This document shows positions 1 through 6,582 of a stretch of 6,582 nucleotides of DNA, piece after piece. Under the pieces are notes generated by a model that searched no databases, had not been told where the DNA came from, and saw nothing but the letters and a program-made list of their open reading frames with translations. The stretch lies in contig RKSH01000039.1 in assembly GCA_007570945.1 (NCBI GenBank), forward strand, positions 1 through 6,582, read 5' to 3'. Numbering within the stretch: position 1 is the stretch's first letter; each line of letters begins with the position of its first letter. A program made the translations under genes and the position numbers. Source of the stretch: Gammaproteobacteria bacterium. GTDB lineage: Bacteria; Pseudomonadota; Gammaproteobacteria; Arenicellales; Spongiicolonaceae.

Positions 1-1140
1 CCACAGCCGCTGGGCACCGGCCACGCGCTGATGCAGGCGCTGCCGGCGGTGGCGGCGGCGGCCACGGTTTGCGTGATGCCGGCCGACGCGCCGTTGGTGA
101 GGCCGGCCACCATTCGCCGTTTGTGCGACGCCGCGGCCGATGGCATCGCCGTCCTCACCGCCCACAACCCCGACCCCGGCGGCTACGGCCGCATCCTGCG
201 CGATGCCGCCGGCCAAGTCACCGCCATCCGGGAGGCGCGCGACGCCGACGCCGGCGAGCGCGCCATCACCGAGGTCAACACCGGTTTTATCGCCGCCGCC
301 GCCGCGCTTGTGGCAGAACTGCTGCCGCGCATCAACCGCGACAACGCCCAGGGCGAGTTCTACCTCACCGACCTCGTCGCGGCCGCCGTCGAGGCCGGCC
401 GCGCCATCGCCGACTGCGCATGCCACCCGGAGGAAGCCGCCGGCGCCAACACCGTCGCCGAACTGGCCGCGCTGGAACGCAAATACCAACGTCGCACCGC
501 CGGCGACTTAATGCGCGCCGGCGTCACCGTCATGGATCCGGCGCGCATGGACGTGCGCGGTGAACTCAGCGCCGGCGCCGGCTGCACCATCGACGTGAAC
601 GTGGTCACCGAGGGCCGCGTGCAGTTAGGCGACAATGTGCACCTCGGCCCCGGCGTCGTGCTGCGCGAGTCCACGGTGGGCGACGGCAGCCGCATCCTGG
701 CGCACAGCGTGGTGGACGGCGCCGCCATCGGCGCCGGCGTCACCATCGGCCCCTTTGCGCGCATCCGCCCCGGCACGACCATTTTCGACTCTGCAACCAT
801 CGGCAATTTTGTGGAGGTTAAAAACAGCGCCATCGGCCCCGGCGCCAAGGCCTCGCATCTCAGTTACCTCGGCGACAGCGAGGTGGGCGAAGGCGCCAAC
901 ATCGGCGCCGGCGTGGTCACCTGCAACTACGACGGCGCCGCCAAGCACCGCACCGCCATCGGCGCCGGCGCCTTCATCGGCAGCGGCGCCATGTTAGTGG
1001 CGCCCGTCACCGTCGGCGGCGGCGCCACCATCGGCGCCGGCGCCACCGTCACCAAAGACGCGCCGCCCGGCAAATTGACGCTGACCGAGAAGAGGCAGCG
1101 CACCGTGGACGGCTGGCGGCGGCCGGCCCGGGGGCGCTGA
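1..1140 (+). CDS. glmU: Bifunctional UDP-N-acetylglucosamine pyrophosphorylase / glucosamine-1-phosphate N-acetyltransferase, 5'-truncated
   Basis: GlmU makes UDP-GlcNAc in the cytoplasm: its C-terminal domain acetylates glucosamine-1-phosphate with acetyl-CoA and its N-terminal domain transfers UMP from UTP. The frame is open from base 1 and enters at the family motif LGTGHA (residues 4-9 of the 379 visible). By comparison with remembered E. coli GlmU (456 aa), about 76 N-terminal residues lie outside the window, including the nucleotide-binding GxGTRM loop. Visible uridylyltransferase elements are the metal-binding Asp in PADAPL (residue 29, E. coli Asp105), GYGRI, NTGF, NAQGEFYLTD and the Asn near residue 150 (E. 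coli Asn227). From about residue 175 a left-handed beta-helix of hexapeptide repeats follows, with GPFARIRPG, NFVEVK, the catalytic His in ASHLSYLGD (residue 286, E. coli His363), CNYDG and the terminal GWRRP. Nothing is disrupted inside the visible part. The first in-frame ATG (base 31) is internal, not the start. The gene ends one base before glmS. Confidence 0.97.
   Translation, partial: PQPLGTGHALMQALPAVAAAATVCVMPADAPLVRPATIRRLCDAAADGIAVLTAHNPDPGGYGRILRDAAGQVTAIREARDADAGERAITEVNTGFIAAAAALVAELLPRINRDNAQGEFYLTDLVAAAVEAGRAIADCACHPEEAAGANTVAELAALERKYQRRTAGDLMRAGVTVMDPARMDVRGELSAGAGCTIDVNVVTEGRVQLGDNVHLGPGVVLRESTVGDGSRILAHSVVDGAAIGAGVTIGPFARIRPGTTIFDSATIGNFVEVKNSAIGPGAKASHLSYLGDSEVGEGANIGAGVVTCNYDGAAKHRTAIGAGAFIGSGAMLVAPVTVGGGATIGAGATVTKDAPPGKLTLTEKRQRTVDGWRRPARGR
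727..1042 (+). repeat. Four exact 13-bp repeats within the glmU hexapeptide-repeat region
   Basis: The 13-mer ATCGGCGCCGGCG occurs exactly at 727-739, 901-913, 958-970 and 1030-1042, always in the same reading frame, where it encodes Ile-Gly-Ala-Gly. It marks turns of the left-handed beta-helix of the acetyltransferase domain. The repeats arise from a repeated peptide motif written with the same preferred codons. I see no sign of a mobile or regulatory repeat. Confidence 0.6.
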
Positions 1141-1141
1141 G

Positions 1142-2986
1142 ATGTGCGGCATTATCGGCGCGGTGCTGTGCGAGGGCGGGGCCGGCGCGCTGGTGGACAC
1201 CCTCGGCGAGGGGCTGCGGCGGCTGGAATACCGCGGCTACGACTCGGCCGGCATGGCGCTGGTGGGCGGCGACAAGACAATCCGCCGCGCGCGGCGCCCC
1301 GGGCGGGTGCGCGAGTTGGAACAAGACCTCGGCGCGCTGCGCGAGGGTGACGCCCGCACCGGCATCGCCCACACCCGCTGGGCCACCCACGGCGCGCCCA
1401 GCGAGGCCAACGCCCACCCCCACATCTGCAACGGCGCGGTGGCCGTGGTGTGCAACGGCATCGTGGAAAACCACGAAGAGTTGCGCCGCGCGCAAACCGA
1501 GGCCGGCTTTCGCTTCACCTCGCAAACCGACACCGAGGTGGTGGCGCACGAAATCTGCGCGCAGGTGCAGGACGGCCGCGATTTGCTCGGCGCGGTGCAG
1601 GCGGCGGCGGCCAAACTTAAAGGCGCCTACGCCATTGGCGCGGTCGCGGCCGGCGAGCCCGGCCGCCTGGTCGGCGCGCGGCGCGGCAGCCCGTTGATTG
1701 TGGGCATCGCCGATGGCGGCGCGCTGATTGTGTCCGACGTTCCGGCGCTGTTGCATGTCACCCGCGACTATCTGGTTTTGGAGGAGGGCGACGTGGTGGA
1801 CATTGTGGACGGCGCGTTCACCGTTTACGACGCCGCCGGCAGCGAGGTGCAGCGCGAGCTCAGGAAAAGCGGCGGCGACTCCGGCGCGGTGGAGCTCGGC
1901 AACTACCGCCACTACATGGAAAAGGAAATCTTCGAACAGGGCCGCGCCGTGGCCGACACCCTGGAGGGCCGCCTCAGCGGCGGCCACATTTTGGAGGAGA
2001 TGTTCGGCGCCGGCAGCGGCGCGCTTTTCGACCGGGTTAAATTCGTCAAATGCATCGCCTGCGGCACGAGTTTTTACGCGGCCATGGTGGCGCGCCACTG
2101 GTTTGAGTCCTGCGGCGTGCCGTGCGACGTGGAAATCGCCAGCGAATTCCGCTACCGCCGCCACACCGTGCCGGATGGCGCCTTAGTGGTGGCGGTGTCA
2201 CAGTCCGGCGAGACCATCGACACCCTGGAGGCGTTGCGCCACGCGCGCCGCATCGGCTACCGCGACGCCCTTTGCATCTGCAATGTGGCCGAGAGTTCGC
2301 TGGTGCGCGAGTCCGATTTCGTCCTCCTCACCCACGCCGGCCGGGAGATCGGCGTCGCCTCCACCAAGGCCTTCACCACCCAGTTGACCGCGCTGCTGCT
2401 GCTGGTCATTGCCCTCGGCCGCCGCGCCGCATTGGCCGCCGCCGCCGAGTCCGAACTGGTGGCCGAGTTGCGCGCGCTGCCCACTGCGGTGGCGCGGGCG
2501 CTGGAATTGAACGCCGCGGTCGCCGCGGTGGCCCGGCGCTTCGCCGACAAACGCCACGCGCTTTACCTCGGCCGCGGCGCCCATTACCCGGTGGCGCTGG
2601 AGGGCGCGCTGAAGTTGAAGGAAATTTCCTACATCCACGCCGAGGCCTACCCGGCCGGCGAGTTAAAGCACGGTCCGCTGGCGCTGGTGGACAACGACAT
2701 GCCGGTGGTGGCGGTGGCGCCGAACAACGAACTGCTGGTTAAAATTAAATCCAACATTCAGGAGGTGCGCGCGCGCGGCGGACAACTGCTGGTGTTCACC
2801 GCCGAAGGCGCCGGCATTAGAGGCGGCGACGGCGTCACGGTGGTGGAGGTGCCGTCGGTGGGCGACGCGGTCTCGCCCATCGTGTTCACCGTCCCGCTGC
2901 AACTCCTCGCCTACCATGTGGCGACCATCAAAGGCACCGACATTGACAAGCCGAGGAATTTGGCCAAGGCGGTGACGGTGGAGTGA
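1142..2986 (+). CDS. glmS: Glutamine--fructose-6-phosphate aminotransferase (isomerizing)
   Basis: GlmS converts fructose-6-phosphate and glutamine to glucosamine-6-phosphate and glutamate, the first committed step to UDP-GlcNAc. The protein is 614 aa, close to E. coli (609). It begins MCGIIGAV: Met removal exposes Cys as the N-terminal nucleophile of the class II glutaminase domain. That domain also shows RRLEYRGYDSAG, HTRWATHG and TDTEVVAH. The isomerase half has two SIS domains: CGTS at residues 307-310, SQSGET at 353-358, GVASTKAFTTQLT, then EGALKLKEISYIHAEAY, ELKHGP with the ring-opening His at 510, and the end NLAKAVTVE with the catalytic Lys at 609. One oddity is Cys104 in VVCNGIVEN, where E. 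coli has His (HNGIIEN). The start is fixed by the Cys2 requirement. It lies one base after the glmU stop, with a weak G-run (1130-1134) as possible ribosome site, so translation is probably coupled to glmU. No separate promoter or glmS ribozyme is possible in this one-base gap. Confidence 0.99.
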   Translation: MCGIIGAVLCEGGAGALVDTLGEGLRRLEYRGYDSAGMALVGGDKTIRRARRPGRVRELEQDLGALREGDARTGIAHTRWATHGAPSEANAHPHICNGAVAVVCNGIVENHEELRRAQTEAGFRFTSQTDTEVVAHEICAQVQDGRDLLGAVQAAAAKLKGAYAIGAVAAGEPGRLVGARRGSPLIVGIADGGALIVSDVPALLHVTRDYLVLEEGDVVDIVDGAFTVYDAAGSEVQRELRKSGGDSGAVELGNYRHYMEKEIFEQGRAVADTLEGRLSGGHILEEMFGAGSGALFDRVKFVKCIACGTSFYAAMVARHWFESCGVPCDVEIASEFRYRRHTVPDGALVVAVSQSGETIDTLEALRHARRIGYRDALCICNVAESSLVRESDFVLLTHAGREIGVASTKAFTTQLTALLLLVIALGRRAALAAAAESELVAELRALPTAVARALELNAAVAAVARRFADKRHALYLGRGAHYPVALEGALKLKEISYIHAEAYPAGELKHGPLALVDNDMPVVAVAPNNELLVKIKSNIQEVRARGGQLLVFTAEGAGIRGGDGVTVVEVPSVGDAVSPIVFTVPLQLLAYHVATIKGTDIDKPRNLAKAVTVE

Positions 2987-2998
2987 GTCCGCCGGGCG

Positions 2999-5137
2999 CT
3001 ACCGGCCGCGCATGAGACGGTGGTAGCGGCCCACCCACTGCAGAACCCGCTGCGGCGTGTGGGCGCGCTTCCAGACGCCGGCGGTGAACATGGCGCTTTC
3101 CGCCAACGTGGGATAGGGGTGGATGGTGTCCAGAATTTTGCCGAGGCCGTAACCGTGCTTCATGGCGCTGACAAAGGCCATGATTAAATCGCCGGCATGC
3201 TCGCCGACAATGGTGGCGCCGAGGATGCGGTCCTTGCCGGGGACGGTGAGGACCTTGACAAAGCCGTGGGCGCGCTCATCGGTGATGGCGCGGTCCAACT
3301 CGGCAAGTTCGTAGCGCGCCACCTCATGGGCAACCCCCTGCCGCTTGGCCTCCTGCTCGTTCAGGCCCACGCGCGCCACCTCCGGGTCGGTGAAGGTCGC
3401 CCAGGGCATGGTGACGCCGGCGGCGCGGAACCTCCACCAGCCGCCGAACAGCGCATTGACCGCGGCGAAGCGCGCCTGGTAGGCGGCGCTGTGGGTGAAC
3501 TGCCAGGGCCAGGCCACATCGCCGCAGGCGTAAATGTTGGGATAGCGGGTTTGCATGCAGTCGTCCACTTCCACCGTGCCGGTGCGGGTCAGCGGCATGT
3601 TCAACTCTTCCAAACCGAAGCCTTTGGTGTTGGCGCGGCGGCCGAGGGCGAGCAACACCTGGTCGTATTCAACGGCCACGGTTTTGCCGTCATGCTCGCA
3701 CCGCAATTCCCGGCGGCCGTCTTTGGCGCGGAACTCCACCGCCTTGTGGTTGGCCAAAACGCGCACGCCCTCATCCGTCATTTTTTGCTGCACCACCGTT
3801 GACGCATCCTCGTCCTCAATCGCCATCAGGCGCGGCATCATTTCCACCTGCGTGACCTCGCTGCCGAAGCGCGCAAAAGCCTGCGCCATCTCACAGCCCG
3901 CCGGGCCGCCGCCCAGCACCAGCAGTTTGCGCGGCAACTCGTTGATTTCCCACAGCGTGTCAAAGGTGTGGCAGCCGCTTTGTTCCACGCCGGGAATGGG
4001 CGGCACCAGCGGGCCGGCGCCGGTGGCGATGATGATGGCGCGGGTGGAAATGGTTTGCCCGTTCACCTCCACCTCCCACGGCGACTTGATGGCGGCCTCG
4101 CCGGCGATGCACTGCACGCCGAGTCCGGTGTACCGTTCCACCGAATCGTGCGGCTCAATCTGCGCAATCACCCGCCGCACCCGCGCCATGATGTCGGCAA
4201 AGTCAAAGTCGACGCTGGCGCTTTTCAAGCCCAACTCCCGCACCTTGCGCGCCTCGGCGAGAAACTTGGCCGAGCGCAACAGCGCCTTGGACGGCACGCA
4301 GCCGCTGTTCAGGCAATCGCCGCCCATGGGACCGCGCTCAATTAAAGTGACGCGCGCCTTCAAGGCGGCGGCGATGTAGGAGGCCACCAGCCCGGCCGAG
4401 CCGGCGCCGATGACCACCAGGTTGGCGTCAAACCGGCGCGGTTTGCGGTGGCCGCGGTACACCCGCCGCGCCCTCACCGCCTCCAGAATCTTTTTCGCCG
4501 CCAGCGGAAAGACGCCGAGCAGCGCAAACGACAGCAGCACCGGCCACGACACAATGCCGCCGAGGGAATGGATTTGCGCCAGTTGCGCCCCGGCGTTCAC
4601 AAAAACCACGGTGCCGGGAAGCATGCCCAGCAGGCTGACGGTGAAAAACACCGGGGCGCGGATTTTGGTCAGCGCCATCACCAGGTTGATGACAAAAAAC
4701 GGAAACACCGGCACCAGGCGCAGGGTGAACAAATAAAACGCGCCGTCCTTTTCCACGCCGCGGTTGATGGCCTGCAGTTTTGCGCCGAACCGCCGCTCCA
4801 CGCTTTCGCGCAGCACAAAGCGCGCCGCCAAAAACGCGCCCAAGGCGCCCACCGATGCGGCCGCCGCCACCAGCGCCGAGCCAATCACCAGCCCGAACAG
4901 CGCGCCGCCGCCGAGGCTCAGCACCAGCGCGCCGGGCAGCGACAGCGAGGTGACGGCGACATATGCCGCAAAATACAACCCCAGGGCGGCCGCCAAATGC
5001 CGCTCTTTCCACGCGCGAAAATCGGCGAGGTTGGATTGGAAATATTCCAAATCCAAATAGCGGTTTAAATCAAAAATAAAAAACGTCGCCGCCAACAGCA
5101 GAACGGCGGCGAGGACCAAAAGGCGGGCAAGTTTCAT
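2999..5137 (-). CDS. TVP38/TMEM64 membrane domain fused to FAD-dependent pyridine nucleotide-disulfide oxidoreductase
   Basis: This 712-aa protein has two parts. Residues 1-220 are a VTT/DedA-type membrane domain: a TM segment at 3-22, hydrophobic stretches near 48-109 containing LPGALVLSLGGGALFG, then RLVPVFPFFVINL (about 140-152), further segments near 163-189 and 195-218, and a basic linker (RARRVYRGHRKPRR) that suggests a cytoplasmic C-terminal part. Residues 238-712 are a complete disulfide oxidoreductase: FAD motif GAGSAG (244-249), redox-active GGDCLNSGC (Cys275, Cys280), NAD(P)H motif GGGPAGCE (409-416), second FAD motif ACGD (537-540), and a dimerization domain with HPYPTLAE (673-680). 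The Tyr at 675 sits where lipoamide dehydrogenases have the catalytic His, as in mercuric reductases. This two-domain arrangement is known among bacteria, but its substrate is not known to me. It is probably an inner-membrane flavoprotein linked to thiol or quinone redox; that is inference. It lies 30 bases after aroB. I chose ATG at 5137 because it directly precedes the first TM segment, but an in-frame TTG at 5167 (722 aa, GGAG 5 bases upstream, abutting the aroB stop) is a serious alternative. Confidence 0.93.
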   Translation of the reverse strand: MKLARLLVLAAVLLLAATFFIFDLNRYLDLEYFQSNLADFRAWKERHLAAALGLYFAAYVAVTSLSLPGALVLSLGGGALFGLVIGSALVAAAASVGALGAFLAARFVLRESVERRFGAKLQAINRGVEKDGAFYLFTLRLVPVFPFFVINLVMALTKIRAPVFFTVSLLGMLPGTVVFVNAGAQLAQIHSLGGIVSWPVLLSFALLGVFPLAAKKILEAVRARRVYRGHRKPRRFDANLVVIGAGSAGLVASYIAAALKARVTLIERGPMGGDCLNSGCVPSKALLRSAKFLAEARKVRELGLKSASVDFDFADIMARVRRVIAQIEPHDSVERYTGLGVQCIAGEAAIKSPWEVEVNGQTISTRAIIIATGAGPLVPPIPGVEQSGCHTFDTLWEINELPRKLLVLGGGPAGCEMAQAFARFGSEVTQVEMMPRLMAIEDEDASTVVQQKMTDEGVRVLANHKAVEFRAKDGRRELRCEHDGKTVAVEYDQVLLALGRRANTKGFGLEELNMPLTRTGTVEVDDCMQTRYPNIYACGDVAWPWQFTHSAAYQARFAAVNALFGGWWRFRAAGVTMPWATFTDPEVARVGLNEQEAKRQGVAHEVARYELAELDRAITDERAHGFVKVLTVPGKDRILGATIVGEHAGDLIMAFVSAMKHGYGLGKILDTIHPYPTLAESAMFTAGVWKRAHTPQRVLQWVGRYHRLMRGR

Positions 5138-5144
5138 GGGCAAA

Positions 5145-5148
5145 TCCC
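5145..5148 (-). promoter_or_regulatory. Weak ribosome binding site for the fusion gene ATG
   Basis: On the minus strand GGGA lies seven bases before the ATG at 5137. It supports that start modestly. The competing TTG at 5167 has GGAG (5173-5176) five bases upstream, which is a slightly better Shine-Dalgarno match. The start therefore rests on codon type and protein topology rather than on the ribosome site alone. Confidence 0.35.
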
Positions 5149-5166
5149 GGTTGCGGCGTTGCGCCA

Positions 5167-5197
5167 ATTATACTCCGCCGCGCCGCTCGGCGGTGAA
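5167..5197 (-). promoter_or_regulatory. Possible sigma70-type promoter overlapping the end of aroB
   Basis: On the minus strand a perfect -10 hexamer TATAAT occupies 5172-5167 and contains the aroB stop codon TAA (5170-5168). The best -35 candidate is TTCACC (5197-5192), four of six matches to TTGACA, at a long 19-base spacing. Transcription would start near 5160, giving a leader of about 23 bases before the ATG at 5137. If real, the fusion gene can be expressed apart from aroKB, and the TTG start would lie upstream of the transcript. The weak -35 and the GC-rich spacer keep this tentative. Confidence 0.4.
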
Positions 5198-6280
5198 GGC
5201 GCGCAAGGTTGCGCGCAAACCATCGGCGTCGTGGTCGGCAACCACCCGCGCGCGGCCGATTTCTTCCAGCAGCACCAGGCGCATTTTTCCGCCGCGCGAT
5301 TTTTTGTCCATGGGCATAAAGCGCAGAAATTTTTCCACCGTCATCGCCGCCGGCGGTGAGGCCGGCAGGCCGGCTTCACCAATGATTCTCTCGATGCGCG
5401 CCACCGCACCGTCGCCCAGCCAGCCCATGCGCCGCGACAAATCGGCCGCCATCAGCAGGCCCACCGCCACCGCCTCGCCGTGCAGCAACGCGCGGTAGTC
5501 AAGCGCGGCCTCCATGGCGTGGGCGAAAGTGTGGCCCAAGTTAAGCAGCGCGCGGCCGCCGGCGGCGGTGTTTTCTTTCTCGTCCGCCGCCACCACCGCC
5601 GCCTTGTGCCGGCAGGATTGCCCAATGGCGCGGGCCAGCGCATCGGAGTCGCGGCGCAAAAGTTTTTCCATGTTTTCCTCAAGCCAGGCAAAAAACCCGG
5701 CGTCGCGAATCAAACCGTATTTAATCACCTCGGCCAGCCCGGCGCGCAACTCGCGCTGGTCCAGACTGTGCAAGGTGTCGCTGTCGGCAATCACGCACTT
5801 CGGCTGGTAAAAGGCGCCGATTAAATTTTTGCCGGCCGCATGATTCACCCCGGTCTTGCCGCCCACCGCCGCGTCCACCTGGGCCAGCAACGTCGTCGGA
5901 ATCTGCACCAGCCCGGCGCCGCGCTGGTAGCAGGCCGCGGCAAAGCCGGCCACATCGCCCACCACGCCGCCGCCGAGGGCAATCACCGTGGCGTCGCGGC
6001 CGCAGCGGTTTTCCGCCAGCGCATTGATGATGCGCGCCATGCTGTCCAGGGTTTTGTGCCGCTCGCCATCGGGCAGGTTCACCATGTGCACCCGGCAATC
6101 GCCCAGCAGCCCGCGCACCCTGTCGGCAAACAGCGGCGCCACCGTCTCGTTGGACACCAGCATCGCCACACCGCCCTCCACAAACGGCCGCAACACCCGC
6201 GCATCGCCCAGCAGCCCGGCGCCGATAAAAACCGGGTAGGCGCAACTTTCCACGGCCGGTTCTATGTGGATTGTTTGCAC
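5168..6280 (-). CDS. aroB: 3-dehydroquinate synthase
   Basis: AroB is the cytoplasmic NAD- and metal-dependent enzyme that cyclizes DAHP to 3-dehydroquinate, the second step of the shikimate pathway. The protein is 370 aa, near the usual 360. Family motifs run in order: PDGERHKTLD (about 70-79), ALGGGVVGDVAGFAAACYQRG (101-121), PTTLLAQVDAAVGGKTGVNH (128-147), KNLIGAFYQP, GLAEVIKYG, NLGHTFAHAME, LHGEA and DKK (325-327). The three metal ligands expected for the family are present: Glu184, His250 and His267. A small oddity is ENTAAGGRA before NLGHT, about three residues longer than remembered E. coli ETGLRA. The start is a GTG at 6280. It places MQTIHIE level with the E. coli N-terminus (MERIVV) and overlaps the aroK end by 19 bases, which fits translational coupling. 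No strong Shine-Dalgarno is visible before it. The stop TAA lies inside a TATAAT. Confidence 0.98.
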   Translation of the reverse strand: MQTIHIEPAVESCAYPVFIGAGLLGDARVLRPFVEGGVAMLVSNETVAPLFADRVRGLLGDCRVHMVNLPDGERHKTLDSMARIINALAENRCGRDATVIALGGGVVGDVAGFAAACYQRGAGLVQIPTTLLAQVDAAVGGKTGVNHAAGKNLIGAFYQPKCVIADSDTLHSLDQRELRAGLAEVIKYGLIRDAGFFAWLEENMEKLLRRDSDALARAIGQSCRHKAAVVAADEKENTAAGGRALLNLGHTFAHAMEAALDYRALLHGEAVAVGLLMAADLSRRMGWLGDGAVARIERIIGEAGLPASPPAAMTVEKFLRFMPMDKKSRGGKMRLVLLEEIGRARVVADHDADGLRATLRAFTAERRGGV

Positions 6281-6582
6281 GGTTTTTTCGCCATCATCAA
6301 TGCAATCTCCTGCGCCGCCGCTTGCGCGCCGCTCCCGCCCGGCGTCACCACCAGGTGCGCCAGTTCACGGTACAGCGGCGCGCGCTTTTGCAGCAGTTGC
6401 TCTATTTTTTCCCCGCGCTTTTGCGCCTCGGTGTTGTCCAGCAGCGGCCGCCCGGTGTTGCGCGCCGCGCGCTGTTTTAGAATCTCCGGCGGCGTCTCCA
6501 GATACACCACAAAACCCGTGCCGCGCATCACCGCCCGGTTCTCCGCCGCCAAAACCACCCCGCCCCCGGTCGCCACCACCCC
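6262..6582 (-). CDS. aroK: Shikimate kinase, 5'-truncated
   Basis: AroK phosphorylates shikimate with ATP to shikimate-3-phosphate. Only the last 106 residues are in the window; the frame runs open off the right edge. By comparison with remembered E. coli AroK (173 aa), about 75 N-terminal residues are missing, including the Walker A loop and the first shikimate-binding Asp. Visible are the ATGGG motif (residues 4-8 of the visible part), FVVYLETPPE, the LID segment NTGRPLL with its Arg at 45, and KRAPLYRELAH, whose Arg at 67 matches the conserved substrate-binding Arg near the C-terminus. The tail ends KKPCKQST. The gene reads into aroB with a 19-base overlap, the widespread aroK-aroB arrangement. 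AroK versus the paralogue AroL rests on this linkage to aroB. GTG codons near the edge are internal, not the start. Confidence 0.95.
   Translation of the reverse strand, partial: GVVATGGGVVLAAENRAVMRGTGFVVYLETPPEILKQRAARNTGRPLLDNTEAQKRGEKIEQLLQKRAPLYRELAHLVVTPGGSGAQAAAQEIALMMAKKPCKQST

Noticed and set aside
69..563. An Arg/His-rich frame overlapping glmU on the same strand
   Set aside because: It is a low-complexity out-of-frame reading of glmU codons with no independent support.
1049..2164. A 371-codon open frame on the minus strand opposite glmS
   Set aside because: It is rich in Ala, His, Gly and Arg without recognizable motifs and lies entirely opposite well-conserved glmU/glmS codons. 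Long antisense frames are expected in GC-rich coding DNA.
2991..3006. Small inverted repeat GCCGG/CCGGC between the convergent genes, considered as a bidirectional terminator
   Set aside because: The stem is only five pairs, lies partly in the fusion-gene end, and has no T-run on either side. Such short stems are common in GC-rich sequence.
3555..4379. A 274-codon open frame on the plus strand opposite the oxidoreductase domain
   Set aside because: Its composition (Ser, Arg, Ala, Thr, Pro) is that of a shadow frame, no family is recognizable, and the minus-strand frame there has every expected flavoprotein motif.
5041..5086. Locally AT-rich patch, considered as a promoter or sign of transferred DNA
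   Set aside because: It is coding sequence for the Phe/Ile/Asn/Leu-rich segment at and after the first transmembrane helix of the fusion protein; the residues explain the composition.

Overview
This GC-rich window (by eye about two thirds G+C) carries five protein-coding genes with almost no non-coding DNA. Two are cut by the window edges. The protein motifs of GlmU, GlmS, AroB and AroK, compared with remembered E. coli sequences, look like those of a Gammaproteobacterium or close relative. This placement is inference: the fusion gene and the gene order are not tied to one genus, and no rRNA or other marker is present.

Left half, plus strand: the 3' five-sixths of glmU (1-1140), then after one base a complete glmS (1142-2986). 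Both belong to amino-sugar synthesis. GlmS makes glucosamine-6-phosphate from fructose-6-phosphate and glutamine. GlmU acetylates glucosamine-1-phosphate and uridylylates it to UDP-GlcNAc for peptidoglycan and lipopolysaccharide. The tight spacing indicates one operon.

Right half, minus strand (read right to left): the 3' part of aroK (6582-6262), aroB (6280-5168, overlapping aroK by 19 bases), then a large membrane/flavoprotein fusion gene (5137-2999). AroB makes 3-dehydroquinate and AroK phosphorylates shikimate, so these two form a shikimate-pathway operon. The fusion joins an N-terminal TVP38/TMEM64 (VTT/DedA-like) membrane domain to a complete pyridine nucleotide-disulfide oxidoreductase with a CxxxxC redox centre. 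It is the least understood gene here. A consensus TATAAT overlaps the aroB stop codon and may give the fusion gene its own promoter.

The two operons converge, with only 12 bases between the glmS and fusion stop codons and no convincing terminator. No RNA genes, mobile elements, CRISPR arrays or broken genes were seen. I found no clearly new system. The points most worth a second look are the fusion protein with a Tyr where lipoamide dehydrogenases have the catalytic His, the promoter embedded in the aroB stop, and a His-to-Cys change in the usually conserved HNG motif of GlmS.
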